This document shows, one piece after another, positions 1-8,115 of a DNA stretch of 52,702 nucleotides (within the stretch, counting starts at the first letter, position 1; the number at the start of each line of letters is the position of its first letter). Below the pieces are notes generated by a model. That model was not told where the DNA came from, searched no databases, and saw only the letters and a program-made list of their open reading frames with translations. Origin of the DNA: Rhodospirillales bacterium. GTDB taxonomy: Bacteria > Pseudomonadota > Alphaproteobacteria > Azospirillales > Azospirillaceae. Location of the stretch: positions 1 to 52,702 of the forward strand of contig CANGXM010000002.1 in the NCBI GenBank assembly GCA_947457845.1, read 5' to 3'. The translations under genes were made by a program, and so were the position numbers.

Positions 1-272
1 ACCGGGCGGCCGGCGGACACCGACCCCAGGGCGCGCAGGTCGGCACCCGTCAGGACCGCGACGACCCCCGGCTCCGCCAGCGCGACCGCCGTGTCCACGG
101 CCCGGATGCGGGCATGGGCGTGGGGCGAGCGCACGAACACCGCGGCCAGCGCCCCCTCCGGCCGGACGTCGTCGCCGTAGCGGCCCGTTCCGCGCAGGAA
201 GGCGTCATCCTCGACCCGACCGGTCCAGGGGTGATGGTGCGCGGCGTCCGCGCTCGGGGCGTGCGTCGTCAT
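1..272 (-). CDS. Xanthine dehydrogenase family molybdopterin-binding subunit, N-terminal part
   Basis: Cut by the window edge; only about the first 90 residues are visible. They carry the N-terminal signature of CoxL/XDH large subunits: GRVEDDAFLRGTGRYGDD followed by FVRSPHAHARI and VVAVLTGADL. Family members are Mo-cofactor hydroxylases that work with FeS and FAD subunits; those partners are not in this window. It starts at an ATG about 45 bases after the FAH-family gene on the same strand, so it is probably the third gene of the gentisate operon. It may hydroxylate an aromatic or N-heterocyclic precursor that feeds the ring-cleavage genes; that role is inference from position. The substrate cannot be read from this fragment. 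Confidence 0.8.
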   Translation of the reverse strand, partial: MTTHAPSADAAHHHPWTGRVEDDAFLRGTGRYGDDVRPEGALAAVFVRSPHAHARIRAVDTAVALAEPGVVAVLTGADLRALGSVSAGRP

Positions 273-316
273 GGCGGGGCCTTCGGCGAGGGATCGGCGG
301 GGGACGGCGGCCGGCG

Positions 317-1174
317 TCAGCCCTCGCCCACCAGGACCGTCATGCTGCCGATGGACGGGATGGTCGCGACCATCACGTCGCCGGGCATGACCGGCGAGAC
401 GCCCTCGGGCGTGCCCGTCATCAGCATGTCGCCCGGATGGAGGGTGTAGAACGCGGTCGCGAACTCGATCAGCTCCGCCACCGACAGCACGAGGTCGCGG
501 GTGTTCGCGTTCTGGCGCGTCTGGCCGTTGACCTCGATCGTCAGGTCGACGTCGGTGGGGTCCGCGATCTCGTCCGCGGTCACCATCCACGGGCCGAAGA
601 CCGTGTAGCCGTCGATCGACTTGCGGAAGCTCCGCTCCTCCGGCCCGCGCACCGTCATGTCGAGGCCGATGCAGTAGCCGGCCACGTAAGACAGCGCGTC
701 CTCCTTGCGGACCTTGTTCGCGGTGCGGCCGATGACGGCCACCAGCTCCACCTCGTGGTCGGTGCGCCGGTCGGGGAAGCGCACGCCGACCGTGCCCGAC
801 GCGCCGATGACCGAGCTGGTCGCCTTGAGGAACAGGCCGGCCCGCTGGATGGCGTGGATCTGGTTGCCGTGGTGCAGCGCCGCGTCGGCGTGCACCTCGT
901 CCAGGTGCTTCTTGTAGTTCACCGGGGCGGCGACGATCTTGCCGGGGTTCATGACCGGCGGCAGGAGGCGCACCCCGTCGACCGGCCGGCCCGGGGCGGC
1001 GTCGGCCGCCGCCTCCAGCAGCGGGCGGAACTCCGCCAGCCGCTCGATCAGCAGGTCGTGCCGCGGGAAGGGCGGGCGGACGGCGGGCAGGCGGTCGAGC
1101 ACCGACGTCACGTCGTGAACCCTGTCGCCCCGGACCACGCCCAGGCGATCGTCGTCGAACCGGCAGATCCTCAT
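317..1174 (-). CDS. Fumarylacetoacetate hydrolase family protein (probable fumarylpyruvate hydrolase)
   Basis: A 285-residue soluble hydrolase. The FAH-fold metal site is visible: DHEVE supplies Glu141 and Glu143, and GLDMTVRG supplies Asp172. The C-terminal block FYTLHPGDMLMTGTPEGVSP is typical of the family. It follows the gentisate dioxygenase by 17 bases and is surely cotranscribed with it. In gentisate pathways the ring-cleavage product maleylpyruvate, or its isomer fumarylpyruvate, is split by an FAH-family enzyme to pyruvate plus fumarate or malate, and that is the most likely job here. No maleylpyruvate isomerase is visible, so direct maleylpyruvate hydrolysis is possible. A GAGG ribosome site lies just ahead of the ATG. 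Confidence 0.88.
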   Translation of the reverse strand: MRICRFDDDRLGVVRGDRVHDVTSVLDRLPAVRPPFPRHDLLIERLAEFRPLLEAAADAAPGRPVDGVRLLPPVMNPGKIVAAPVNYKKHLDEVHADAALHHGNQIHAIQRAGLFLKATSSVIGASGTVGVRFPDRRTDHEVELVAVIGRTANKVRKEDALSYVAGYCIGLDMTVRGPEERSFRKSIDGYTVFGPWMVTADEIADPTDVDLTIEVNGQTRQNANTRDLVLSVAELIEFATAFYTLHPGDMLMTGTPEGVSPVMPGDVMVATIPSIGSMTVLVGEG

Positions 1175-1191
1175 GGTCCCTCGTCCCTTCT

Positions 1192-2256
1192 TCAGGCGGC
1201 CCGGCGCTCGTCGCGCCAGAGCCCCAGCTTCTCCTGCACCACCCGGTCGGACACCATGAACAGCGTGCAGTCGCTGTCGGCCGTGAGCGTCCGCCACGTC
1301 CAGTTTGGCATCACGAACACGTCCTTCGGCCCGAACGCGGTCCGCCGGCCGCCGACCTCGAACGACCCCGTGCCCTCGATCGCGGTCACGATGATCCCGT
1401 CGGTCGAACGCACGGGCGCCGTCGTGAAGCCCGCGGGCAGGTGGGTCATCCACGGCGCCATCGTCGGCATGGCCCAGCCGCCGTCGATGGGGTTGGCGTA
1501 GCGCAGGGTGTGGCCCCAGTGCGGGTCCGCCGGCCCGGCCTTCGCCAGCGCCAGCAGCGCCTCGCGCGTCCGGTCGTAGGGATAGTTGAAGATCGGCGAG
1601 GTGAGGCCATAGGGGCTCTTCGCGTCGATCGGCAGCAGACCCGACCCCCATCGCGCCAGCGCGTCGCCCTCCGGGCGGCTCACCGACTGGCGGTCGGCGT
1701 TGTGGTGCTCCGAGAAGGCACCCTCCAGGAAGGCGACGATCGGCACGTCCAGCACGTCGAGCCAGAGCATCGGCCCGTCGGTCTCGTTCACGTGGTCGTG
1801 CCACGCCCACGACGGGGTGGTGACGAAGTCGCCCGGCCGCATCCGCGTGCGCTCGCCGTTCACGTTGGTGTAGGCGCCGTCGCCCTCCAGCACGAAGCGG
1901 AGCGCCGACTGGGTGTGCCGGTGCGCGGGTGCCACCTCGCCCGGAAGCACCATCTGCACGCCGGCGTAGAGGGTGCCGGTCGCGCGGGACTGGCCCGGGA
2001 AGGCGGGGTTCTCGAGCACGAGGACGCGACGCTCCGCCTCCTCCGCCGTCAAGAGCGCCCCGGCCTCGGCCATGCACGCCCGAACCTCGGCCCAGCGCCA
2101 CAGGTGCGCCGCCATCTTCGGCTTCGGCTCGGGCGGGACGAGGCCGCGCAGCACCTCCCACAGCGGGGCGAGCGAGCGCGGCGCGATCTTGTCGTAGAAC
2201 GCCTGCCGACGCGCCCGGGTCTCCGCGTCGACGGGTGCGGCCTGGTGCTGGTCCAT
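1192..2256 (-). CDS. Gentisate 1,2-dioxygenase (bicupin)
   Basis: A 354-residue protein of normal length for the family, with two cupin domains. The N-terminal cupin has the Fe(II) site: His112 and His114 in PAHRHTQSALRFVLEG, and His153 in the WAWHDH block that follows PGDFVTTPSW. The second cupin, from about residue 270, has degenerate ligands, as is usual. The family opens the ring of gentisate (2,5-dihydroxybenzoate) or similar 1-hydroxy-2-carboxy aromatics to maleylpyruvate-type products. It heads a minus-strand operon with an FAH-family hydrolase, and an IclR regulator is divergent. A 1-hydroxy-2-naphthoate or salicylate 1,2-dioxygenase is the main alternative. Confidence 0.88.
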   Translation of the reverse strand: MDQHQAAPVDAETRARRQAFYDKIAPRSLAPLWEVLRGLVPPEPKPKMAAHLWRWAEVRACMAEAGALLTAEEAERRVLVLENPAFPGQSRATGTLYAGVQMVLPGEVAPAHRHTQSALRFVLEGDGAYTNVNGERTRMRPGDFVTTPSWAWHDHVNETDGPMLWLDVLDVPIVAFLEGAFSEHHNADRQSVSRPEGDALARWGSGLLPIDAKSPYGLTSPIFNYPYDRTREALLALAKAGPADPHWGHTLRYANPIDGGWAMPTMAPWMTHLPAGFTTAPVRSTDGIIVTAIEGTGSFEVGGRRTAFGPKDVFVMPNWTWRTLTADSDCTLFMVSDRVVQEKLGLWRDERRAA

Positions 2257-2306
2257 CGCGTCCTCCCTCGTCGCGGGCTGCGCCGCGGTTCCGTGCGTCG
2301 CGCGGC

Positions 2307-2335
2307 AAGTTATCGGCTTGCGGCGGCACGGTCAA
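2307..2335 (-). promoter_or_regulatory. Predicted sigma70 promoter of the gentisate dioxygenase operon
   Basis: Read on the minus strand, a -35 box TTGACC (2335-2330) is followed after exactly 17 bases by TAACTT (2312-2307) as -10. The dioxygenase ATG lies about 50 bases downstream. The IclR-type dyad sits about 15 bases upstream of the -35 box, a position suited to activation. Confidence 0.5.
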
Positions 2336-2349
2336 TCGAGCATCCTCCC

Positions 2350-2370
2350 GATTGTCGGCATACGACAATC
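2350..2370. promoter_or_regulatory. 21-bp inverted repeat, probable IclR operator
   Basis: A perfect dyad, GATTGTCG-GCATA-CGACAATC, with 8-base arms and a 5-base centre. It lies between the divergent dioxygenase and IclR genes, 3 bases before the IclR start codon and about 15 bases upstream of the dioxygenase -35 box. This geometry would let one dimer or dimer pair activate the catabolic operon and shut off its own gene. The dyad is directly visible; binding by the adjacent IclR protein is inference. Confidence 0.65.
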
Positions 2371-2373
2371 CGG

Positions 2374-3216
2374 ATGGCATCCTTGGAACCGGCGGCGGCG
2401 ACGGACCTGCGCGAGGAGGGATCGGGGTCGAGCGGGGACAAGCTCCTGCTCGCGCTGCGCCTGTTCACGCCCGACCGCCCGGTGTGGTCCGTCGAGGCGA
2501 TCGCCGGGGCGCTCGCCGTCTCGCTGTCGACCGCCTACCGCTACGTCCGCAGCCTCGTCGGCGCGGGGCTGCTCGACCCGGTGGACGGGCAGGGCGGATA
2601 CGTGCTGGGGCCGGCGGTGATCGAGTTCGACCGGACGATCCGCCTCAGCGACCCGGTGCTGCGCGCGGCGCTGCCGTCGATCCGCTGGCTCGCCCGGCAG
2701 CTGGACGGGCGGTCCACGCTGCTGCTCTGCCGGCTCTACCAGGACACGGTGATGTGCATCCATCAGGAGCGCCCCGGCGACCGGGCGCCGCTGGTGAGCT
2801 ATGAGCGCGGGCGCCCGATGCCCATGTTCCGCGGCGCCGCGTCGAAGGCGATCCTGGCGCACCTGCCGCCGCGCCAGCTCCGCCGGATCCACCGGCGTTT
2901 CGCCGACGCCATCGCCGACGCCGGCCTCGCCGGCGGCTGGGAGGCGTTCCGCGACGGGCTCGCGGCGATCCGCAAGTCGGGGGTCTGCGTCGCGGCGGGC
3001 GAACTCGACCCCGGGGTGGTCGGGATCGCGGCGCCGGTCTTCGCGGCCCCCGTCCCCGCGACAGGGCGGCAGGTGCTGGGCAGCCTCAGCATCGCCCACC
3101 CCGGGCCGCTGGACGAGCCCGCGCTCGCCCGCACCGTGGGTCTCCTCAACGCGGCGGCGCGGGAGATCGACGCCGCCATCCGCGTCGCGGTGGACGGGCG
3201 GGCCGGCCACGCCTGA
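2374..3216 (+). CDS. IclR family transcriptional regulator
   Basis: A 280-residue protein with an N-terminal winged HTH at about residues 38-80 (WSVEAIAGALAVSLSTAYRY, then a wing ending GGYVLGPAV) and a C-terminal IclR effector domain with the conserved SYERGRPMPMFRGAASKAIL block. IclR proteins commonly sense aromatic pathway intermediates and control divergent catabolic operons. The ATG chosen is the first that gives a complete HTH; it directly follows a 21-bp inverted repeat, so the mRNA leader would be very short and autoregulation likely. It probably controls the divergent gentisate operon. No in-frame alternative start with a better ribosome site was seen. Confidence 0.88.
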   Translation: MASLEPAAATDLREEGSGSSGDKLLLALRLFTPDRPVWSVEAIAGALAVSLSTAYRYVRSLVGAGLLDPVDGQGGYVLGPAVIEFDRTIRLSDPVLRAALPSIRWLARQLDGRSTLLLCRLYQDTVMCIHQERPGDRAPLVSYERGRPMPMFRGAASKAILAHLPPRQLRRIHRRFADAIADAGLAGGWEAFRDGLAAIRKSGVCVAAGELDPGVVGIAAPVFAAPVPATGRQVLGSLSIAHPGPLDEPALARTVGLLNAAAREIDAAIRVAVDGRAGHA

Positions 3217-3258
3217 TCGCCGTCCGACCCCCCTTTCGCGCCGCCGCGGACCGGGCTA

Positions 3259-3993
3259 ATGCTGGACATTCGGATTCCAGGTGGCTGCGGGTCGCGATCG
3301 ATGGTGGACATCGTTGAGACGGAGGTCGGGACGGCGGAGGGGCCGGAGCCCGCGACGGGGGCGGCCGACACCGCCTATCGCTGGATCCGGCGCGCCATCC
3401 TGTCGGGCGCGTTCCGGTCGGGCGACAAGCTGTCGGAGAAGCTTCTGGCCGAGCGGATCGGCGTGAGCCGGACGCCGGTGCGCGAGGCGCTGGCGCGTCT
3501 CGGCAGCCAGGGCCTCGTGGTGCTGGAGCACTACCGGCGCGGTTTCGTCGCCCGCTTCACGCCCGAGGACGCGCAGGAGATCCTGCGCCTGCGCGCCCTG
3601 CTCGAAGGTCACGCGGCCGAGCGGGCGGCGACGCGCATCGGCGCCGAGGACCTCGACCGGCTCGACCATCTCCAGGACCGGATGGAGCGGGCCTACGCCG
3701 AACTCGGCTACGCCCGCTACCTGCCGCTGTTCGAGGATCTGAACGCCACCTTCCACGCCATCATCGCCACGGCGGCCGACAGCCCGCGGATCCAGCGGAT
3801 CTTCGAGACGAACCTGGAGCTTCCGGCCGTCGGGCTCTCCCTCTACCGCGAGGCGGACGACCCGCGCACCGTCCGCTCGCTGGCCCAGCACCGGGAGATC
3901 ATCGCCGCCCTGCGCGCCCGGAACCCGGAGTGGGCGCGCCACGCCATGTCGGCTCATTTCCTTTGCCTCCTGCTGGCGCCCGACGGTGCGTGA
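3259..3993 (+). CDS. GntR family transcriptional regulator, FCD domain
   Basis: 244 residues. The winged HTH lies at about residues 40-100 (KLSEKLLAERIGVSRTPVRE, then GLVVLEHYRRGFVARF). An all-helical FCD ligand domain follows, with the usual metal-binding histidines (NATFHAII, LAQHREII and the C-terminal HAMSAH). FadR/VanR-type regulators respond to organic acids and related metabolites. An in-frame ATG at 3301 is an alternative start; neither start has a strong ribosome site. It lies 116 bases ahead of the hydrolase/LLM/SDR cassette on the same strand and is its most likely local regulator. Confidence 0.88.
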   Translation: MLDIRIPGGCGSRSMVDIVETEVGTAEGPEPATGAADTAYRWIRRAILSGAFRSGDKLSEKLLAERIGVSRTPVREALARLGSQGLVVLEHYRRGFVARFTPEDAQEILRLRALLEGHAAERAATRIGAEDLDRLDHLQDRMERAYAELGYARYLPLFEDLNATFHAIIATAADSPRIQRIFETNLELPAVGLSLYREADDPRTVRSLAQHREIIAALRARNPEWARHAMSAHFLCLLLAPDGA

Positions 3994-4109
3994 GGGCGCT
4001 TCCCCTGGCCGCATCGACAAGGCCGCCGCTTCAGAAAAGGCATACCAAAGCCGGGGTCGGCTGCGTTAACCTGTCGGCAAACAAGAAGCACTCCGGGAGT
4101 GAACGCCGA

Positions 4110-4895
4110 ATGGCATACAAGGAAACGGTCGAAACCATCGCCGGCTGTCGCACGCGCGTCATGCGCGGCGGCACGGGCGAGCCGCTCCTCTTCCTGCACG
4201 GGGCGAGCGGGGCGCCCGTCTGGCTGCCGTTCATGGACATGCTGGCCGAGCGCTTCGACGTCATCGTGCCCGAGCATCCGGGTTTCGGCGGGAGCGACGA
4301 TCCCGAGTGGCTCGACAATCTCGCCGACCTCTCCTTCTTCTACCTCGACGCGATCGACCATTTCGGGCTCGACCGCCTTCACCTCGCCGGAACGTCGCTG
4401 GGCGGCTGGATCGCGGCGGAACTGGCGGTGCGGGACTGCCACCGCCTGCGGAGCCTCACCCTGGTGGCGCCGGCCGGCATCCATGTGAAGGGCGTGAAGA
4501 AGCCCGACATGTTCATGTGGTCGCCGGAGGAGACGATCCGGCGCCTCTATTTCGACAAATCGATCGCCGAGCGGATCATCCCGACCCTGCCGACGGACGA
4601 GGCGGGCCAGCTCGTCCTCTTGCGCAACCGGCTCGCGACGGCCAAGCTCGGCTGGAGCCCGCGGATGTACAGCCCGCATCTCCACAAGTGGCTGCACCGG
4701 ATCGCCACCCCGACCCTCGTCCTCTGGGGCTCGGAGGACGAGCTGCTGCCCGCCGCCTACGGTCCCGCGTGGCGGGACCTGATCCCCGGCTCGCGCCTCG
4801 TCGTGATCGGCGAGTGCGGGCACCTGCCGCACGTCGAGAAGGCGTCCGCCTTCGTCGGCGCCATGACCAGCTTCATCCGGGAGGTCGCGCCATGA
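4110..4895 (+). CDS. Alpha/beta fold hydrolase
   Basis: 261 residues, a single alpha/beta-hydrolase domain with a complete triad: Ser96 in the GTSLGG elbow, Asp210 in WGSEDELLP and His238 in GECGHLPH. The oxyanion loop is FLHGASG. There is no signal peptide, so it acts in the cytoplasm on an ester, lactone or C-C bond; the substrate is not evident. The ATG has GGGAGTGA about 10 bases upstream. Its stop overlaps the next start (ATGA), so it is translationally coupled to the LLM oxidoreductase. The pairing suggests that a monooxygenase product, such as a Baeyer-Villiger-type ester, is hydrolysed here; this is inference. Confidence 0.88.
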   Translation: MAYKETVETIAGCRTRVMRGGTGEPLLFLHGASGAPVWLPFMDMLAERFDVIVPEHPGFGGSDDPEWLDNLADLSFFYLDAIDHFGLDRLHLAGTSLGGWIAAELAVRDCHRLRSLTLVAPAGIHVKGVKKPDMFMWSPEETIRRLYFDKSIAERIIPTLPTDEAGQLVLLRNRLATAKLGWSPRMYSPHLHKWLHRIATPTLVLWGSEDELLPAAYGPAWRDLIPGSRLVVIGECGHLPHVEKASAFVGAMTSFIREVAP

Positions 4896-6061
4896 AGTTC
4901 TACTTCATGCATCTGATGCCGTACGCGGATCTGGATCTCGACTACGACCAGAAGCACAACTCGGCCTGGGTCACACTGCCCAACGACTATTACGACCCCA
5001 GGAAGGGCCACGCGCTCTACAACCGGTATCTGGACGAACTCGAACACGCCGACGTGCTGGGCTTCGACGGCGTGTGCGTGAACGAGCACCACCAGAACGC
5101 CTATGGGCTGATGCCCGTCCCCGGCGTGATGGCCGGCGCGCTGGCCCGCCGGACGAAAAACTGCAAGATCGCCGTCCTCGGCCGCGCGTTGCCGCTGCTC
5201 AACAACCCGCTGACGGTGGCGGAAGAGTTCGCGATGCTCGACACCATCACGGGCGGGCGGCTCATCGCCGGCTTCGTGCGGGGCATCGGGGCCGAGTACC
5301 ACGTCTTCGGCGCCAACCCGGCGGAGAGCCACGACCGCTTCCACGAGGCGCACGACCTGATCGTGCAGGCCTGGACCCAGCCGGGCCCGACCAGCTTCGA
5401 GGGCAAGCACTATCACTTCCAGTACGTGAACCTCTGGCCGAAGTGCTTCCAGAGCCCGCGGCCGCCGATCTGGATCCCGTCGCAGGGCTCGTCGGAGACG
5501 ATCGAGTGGGCGGCCCATCCCGACCGCCGCTACACCTATCTCCAGACCTTCACGCCGGCGGCGATGCTGGCGAAGTACATGCAGATGTACAAGGAGGTGG
5601 CCCGCCGCTACGGCTACGAGGCGACCGAGGACCAGCTGGGCTGGTCGGTGCCCGTCTACGTCGCCGAGACCGACGAGATCGCGCGGCGCGAGGCGAAGGA
5701 GCACATCGAGAACTTCCTGAACAAGTTCCTGCGCATGCCGCGGGAGATGCTGCTGCCGCCCGGCTACCTGTCGCTGAAGTCCATGATGGGCGTCATGAAG
5801 GCCAAGGGCTCGATCGGCATGCGGCAGTCGATCGACGACGTGATCGACAAGGGGATGTTCATCTGCGGCGGCCCGGCGACGGTGCGCGAGAAGCTGGAGG
5901 AGTACCAGTCGCAGATCGGTTTCGGCCACCTGCTCTCGATGCTCCAGTTCGGCACGCTGCCGGCGGAGCTGACGAAGAAGAACATGGAGATCTACGCCAA
6001 CGAGGTGATCGCGCCGCTGCGCGCCGGGCGGGCGTCGACCGCGAGGGCGGCGGCGGAGTAG
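4892..6061 (+). CDS. LLM class flavin-dependent oxidoreductase
   Basis: 389 residues with the bacterial luciferase-like TIM barrel. Recognisable blocks are FDGVCVNEHHQNAYGLMP near residue 60, RALPLLNNPLTVAEEFAMLD, and GGRLIAGFVRGIGAEY. The C-terminal region has the IFICGGP-like MFICGGPATVREKLEEY segment. Such enzymes use FMNH2 or F420; an alphaproteobacterium normally implies FMN, with a separate flavin reductase. It overlaps the hydrolase gene by 4 bases and is followed by an SDR after 32 bases. It is likely the oxygenating step of a small catabolic cassette. The substrate cannot be named from sequence alone. Confidence 0.88.
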   Translation: MKFYFMHLMPYADLDLDYDQKHNSAWVTLPNDYYDPRKGHALYNRYLDELEHADVLGFDGVCVNEHHQNAYGLMPVPGVMAGALARRTKNCKIAVLGRALPLLNNPLTVAEEFAMLDTITGGRLIAGFVRGIGAEYHVFGANPAESHDRFHEAHDLIVQAWTQPGPTSFEGKHYHFQYVNLWPKCFQSPRPPIWIPSQGSSETIEWAAHPDRRYTYLQTFTPAAMLAKYMQMYKEVARRYGYEATEDQLGWSVPVYVAETDEIARREAKEHIENFLNKFLRMPREMLLPPGYLSLKSMMGVMKAKGSIGMRQSIDDVIDKGMFICGGPATVREKLEEYQSQIGFGHLLSMLQFGTLPAELTKKNMEIYANEVIAPLRAGRASTARAAAE

Positions 6062-6093
6062 GGGCGAACAAAGAGTTTGGAGGGGGCAACGCC

Positions 6094-6918
6094 ATGAAGG
6101 ACCTCGAAGGCCGGGTGGCGTTCGTCACCGGTGGCGGGTCGGGCATCGGGTCGGGCATGGCACGGCGCCTCGCCGCGGCGGGGGTGAAGGTCGCCGTCGC
6201 CGACATCCGCACGGAGCCGGCCGCGGCGGTCGCGTCCGAGATCGTGCGGGCGAACGGCGCCGCGATCCCCGTGCAGGTCGACGTCTCCGACCGCGCCTCG
6301 GTCGAGGCGGCCGCCGCCGAGGTGCTGGAGGCGTTCGGCCGGGTCGACATCCTCTGCAACAACGCCGGCGTCGCCATGCACGGCGTGCCGGTGGAATCGG
6401 TGCCGCTGGCCGACTGGGACTGGGTGATCGGCGTCAACGTCTATGGCGTGATCAACGGCATCCAGGCGTTCCTGCCGCACATCCGCGCCCACGGGAAGGG
6501 CGGGCACGTCGTGAACACCGCGTCGATCGGCGGGCTGCAGGTGAACCCGTCCTTCCTGACCGGGCCCTATTCGATGACCAAGTACGCGGTCGTCGCCCTG
6601 TCGGAGGCGCTGGCGAACGAGCTGGCCGACACGACGATCGGCGTGTCGGTGCTCTGCCCGGCGGCGGTGCAGACGGGCATCCACCTTTCCGGCCGCGCGC
6701 GACCGGACCGCCTCGGCGGGGCGGTGGAGCGGCCCGAGAACCACTTCATGGGCGAGCTGATCAAGGACGGGCTGACGCCCGACACGGTCGGGAACGAGGT
6801 CGTCCGCGCCATCCGCGACCGCCGTTTCTGGATCTTCCCCCATGCGCAGACGCGCCAGTGGGTGGAGGCCCGCCACGCGCGGATCCAGGCGGGCTACGAT
6901 GCGATGGGGCCGGGGTGA
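6094..6918 (+). CDS. SDR family NAD(P)-dependent oxidoreductase
   Basis: 274 residues. The Rossmann motif TGGGSGIG is near residue 13, followed by CNNAGV, the catalytic Ser in NTASIGG and the YSMTK Tyr/Lys pair. Asp at the end of beta-2 (VAVADIR) favours NAD(H). The ribosome site GGAGGGGG is strong and well placed. It is third in the cassette with the alpha/beta hydrolase and LLM oxidoreductase, and probably oxidises or reduces an alcohol/ketone intermediate. A CCCTCTCC-type palindrome directly downstream, ahead of a convergent gene, may end the transcript. Confidence 0.88.
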   Translation: MKDLEGRVAFVTGGGSGIGSGMARRLAAAGVKVAVADIRTEPAAAVASEIVRANGAAIPVQVDVSDRASVEAAAAEVLEAFGRVDILCNNAGVAMHGVPVESVPLADWDWVIGVNVYGVINGIQAFLPHIRAHGKGGHVVNTASIGGLQVNPSFLTGPYSMTKYAVVALSEALANELADTTIGVSVLCPAAVQTGIHLSGRARPDRLGGAVERPENHFMGELIKDGLTPDTVGNEVVRAIRDRRFWIFPHAQTRQWVEARHARIQAGYDAMGPG

Positions 6919-6943
6919 GGGTGGGGCCGGGGAGCGGTTTCCG

Positions 6944-6989
6944 CTCCACCCCCTCTCCCTGTCCCCCTCCCCGGGGTGGAGAGGGGGGC
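6944..6989. repeat. CCCTCTCC-type palindromic repeat, copy A
   Basis: A GC-rich palindrome between the convergent SDR and aldo-keto reductase genes. Arms CCCCCTCTCC (6949-6958) and GGAGAGGGGG (6978-6987) are perfect complements. The first 22 bases are identical to the copy at 32357. It could serve as a bidirectional terminator, although no T-run follows. Confidence 0.7.
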
Positions 6990-7010
6990 CGCCGTCCCGA
7001 CCCCCGCCCC

Positions 7011-7964
7011 TCAGCCCGTCGCCCCCGCCGCGTCCAGCCGCGCGATCGTGGCGGCGTCCAGTTCCAGCCGCATCGCCCCGATCAGCTCGTCGAGCTGGGC
7101 CGGCGTCGTGGCGCTGGCGATGGGGGCGGTGATTCCGGGCCGGGCCATCAGCCAGGCGAGCGCCACCTGCCCCTGCGTGGCCCCCTTTTCCGCGGCGACC
7201 GCGTCCAGCGCCGCCAGCACGCGAAAGCCGCGGTCGTCGAGGAAGGGCGCCACGCCCTTGCCGCGCGGACTCTTCGACAGGTCGGCCTCGGACCGGTACT
7301 TGCCGGTCAGGAACCCGCGGGCGAGCGACCAGTAGGTGATGACGCCCAGCCCCTCCGCCCGGCAGAGGTCCTCGAGCGGTCCCTCGTAGTCGGAGCGGTT
7401 GTAGAGGTTGAAGTGCGGCTGGAGGGTCTCGTACCGCGGCAGCCCCTCGCGCGCCGCGACGTCCAGCGCCTCGCGCAGGCGGGCGGCGCCATGGTTCGAC
7501 GCGCCGATCGCCCGCACCTTCCCCTCCCGGATCAGGTCGGCGTAGACGGCGAGCGTATCGGCGATCGGCGTGTCCGCGTCGTCCACGTGGGACTGGTAGA
7601 GGTCGACGTGGTCGGTCCGCAGCCGGCGCAGCGACGCCTCGATCGCCGACCGGACGTAGGCCGGCTTCAGCCCCTTCATTCCCGGACCCATCTCGTGCCC
7701 GACCTTGGTGGCGATCGTCACGTCGGCCCGGCGCTTCCGGCCGGCGAGCCAGTCGCCGAGGATCGTCTCGCTCTCCCCGCCCCGGTTGCCCGGGACCCAG
7801 GCGGAATAGACGTCGGCCGTGTCGATGAAGGTCAGGCCCGCGTCGACCATGCGGTCGAGCAGCGCGTGGGAGGCGGCGGCGTCCACGGTCCAGCCGAACA
7901 CGTTCCCGCCGAAGCAGAGCGGCGGCACCGGGATCCCGGTCCGGCCGAGGAATCGCGTCGTCAT
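7011..7964 (-). CDS. Aldo/keto reductase
   Basis: 317 residues with the AKR (beta/alpha)8 fold. The tetrad is present: Asp and Tyr in FIDTADVYSAW, Lys in TIATKVG, and His in DLYQSHVDD. The cofactor segment near the C-terminus (IASATTPAQLDELI) fits NADP(H). The ATG at 7964 has GGAG 9 bases upstream and gives the usual MTTRFLGRTG start; an in-frame start 12 codons earlier is less likely. It is convergent to the SDR and divergent from the first HAAT transporter operon. It resembles YghZ/Gpr-like general reductases; the substrate is unknown. Confidence 0.88.
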   Translation of the reverse strand: MTTRFLGRTGIPVPPLCFGGNVFGWTVDAAASHALLDRMVDAGLTFIDTADVYSAWVPGNRGGESETILGDWLAGRKRRADVTIATKVGHEMGPGMKGLKPAYVRSAIEASLRRLRTDHVDLYQSHVDDADTPIADTLAVYADLIREGKVRAIGASNHGAARLREALDVAAREGLPRYETLQPHFNLYNRSDYEGPLEDLCRAEGLGVITYWSLARGFLTGKYRSEADLSKSPRGKGVAPFLDDRGFRVLAALDAVAAEKGATQGQVALAWLMARPGITAPIASATTPAQLDELIGAMRLELDAATIARLDAAGATG

Positions 7965-8115
7965 CGTCGTCGCTCCGTGCGCTGGGGAACTGGCATGCAA
8001 TCGTCCGGCTTCACTTACAGGGTCCGCCCGCCCCTCGGAAGGCCCGAGGACGAGGGCGGCGCCGGGCCGGCGCGGCGTGGGTGTAGGCCCTTTATTGTCG
8101 GTCCCGACCCATGTA

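Noticed and set aside
317-2380. A 687-codon open frame on the minus strand covering the FAH gene and most of the dioxygenase region
   Set aside because: Only its 3' part is the FAH-family gene. The upstream part is an out-of-frame shadow of the dioxygenase, rich in Arg/Gly/Ala as expected in 70% GC DNA.
4040-4047. GCATACCA shared with 49673-49680 as a common operator
   Set aside because: An 8-base match is expected by chance in a window of this size on two strands, and the flanking bases differ.
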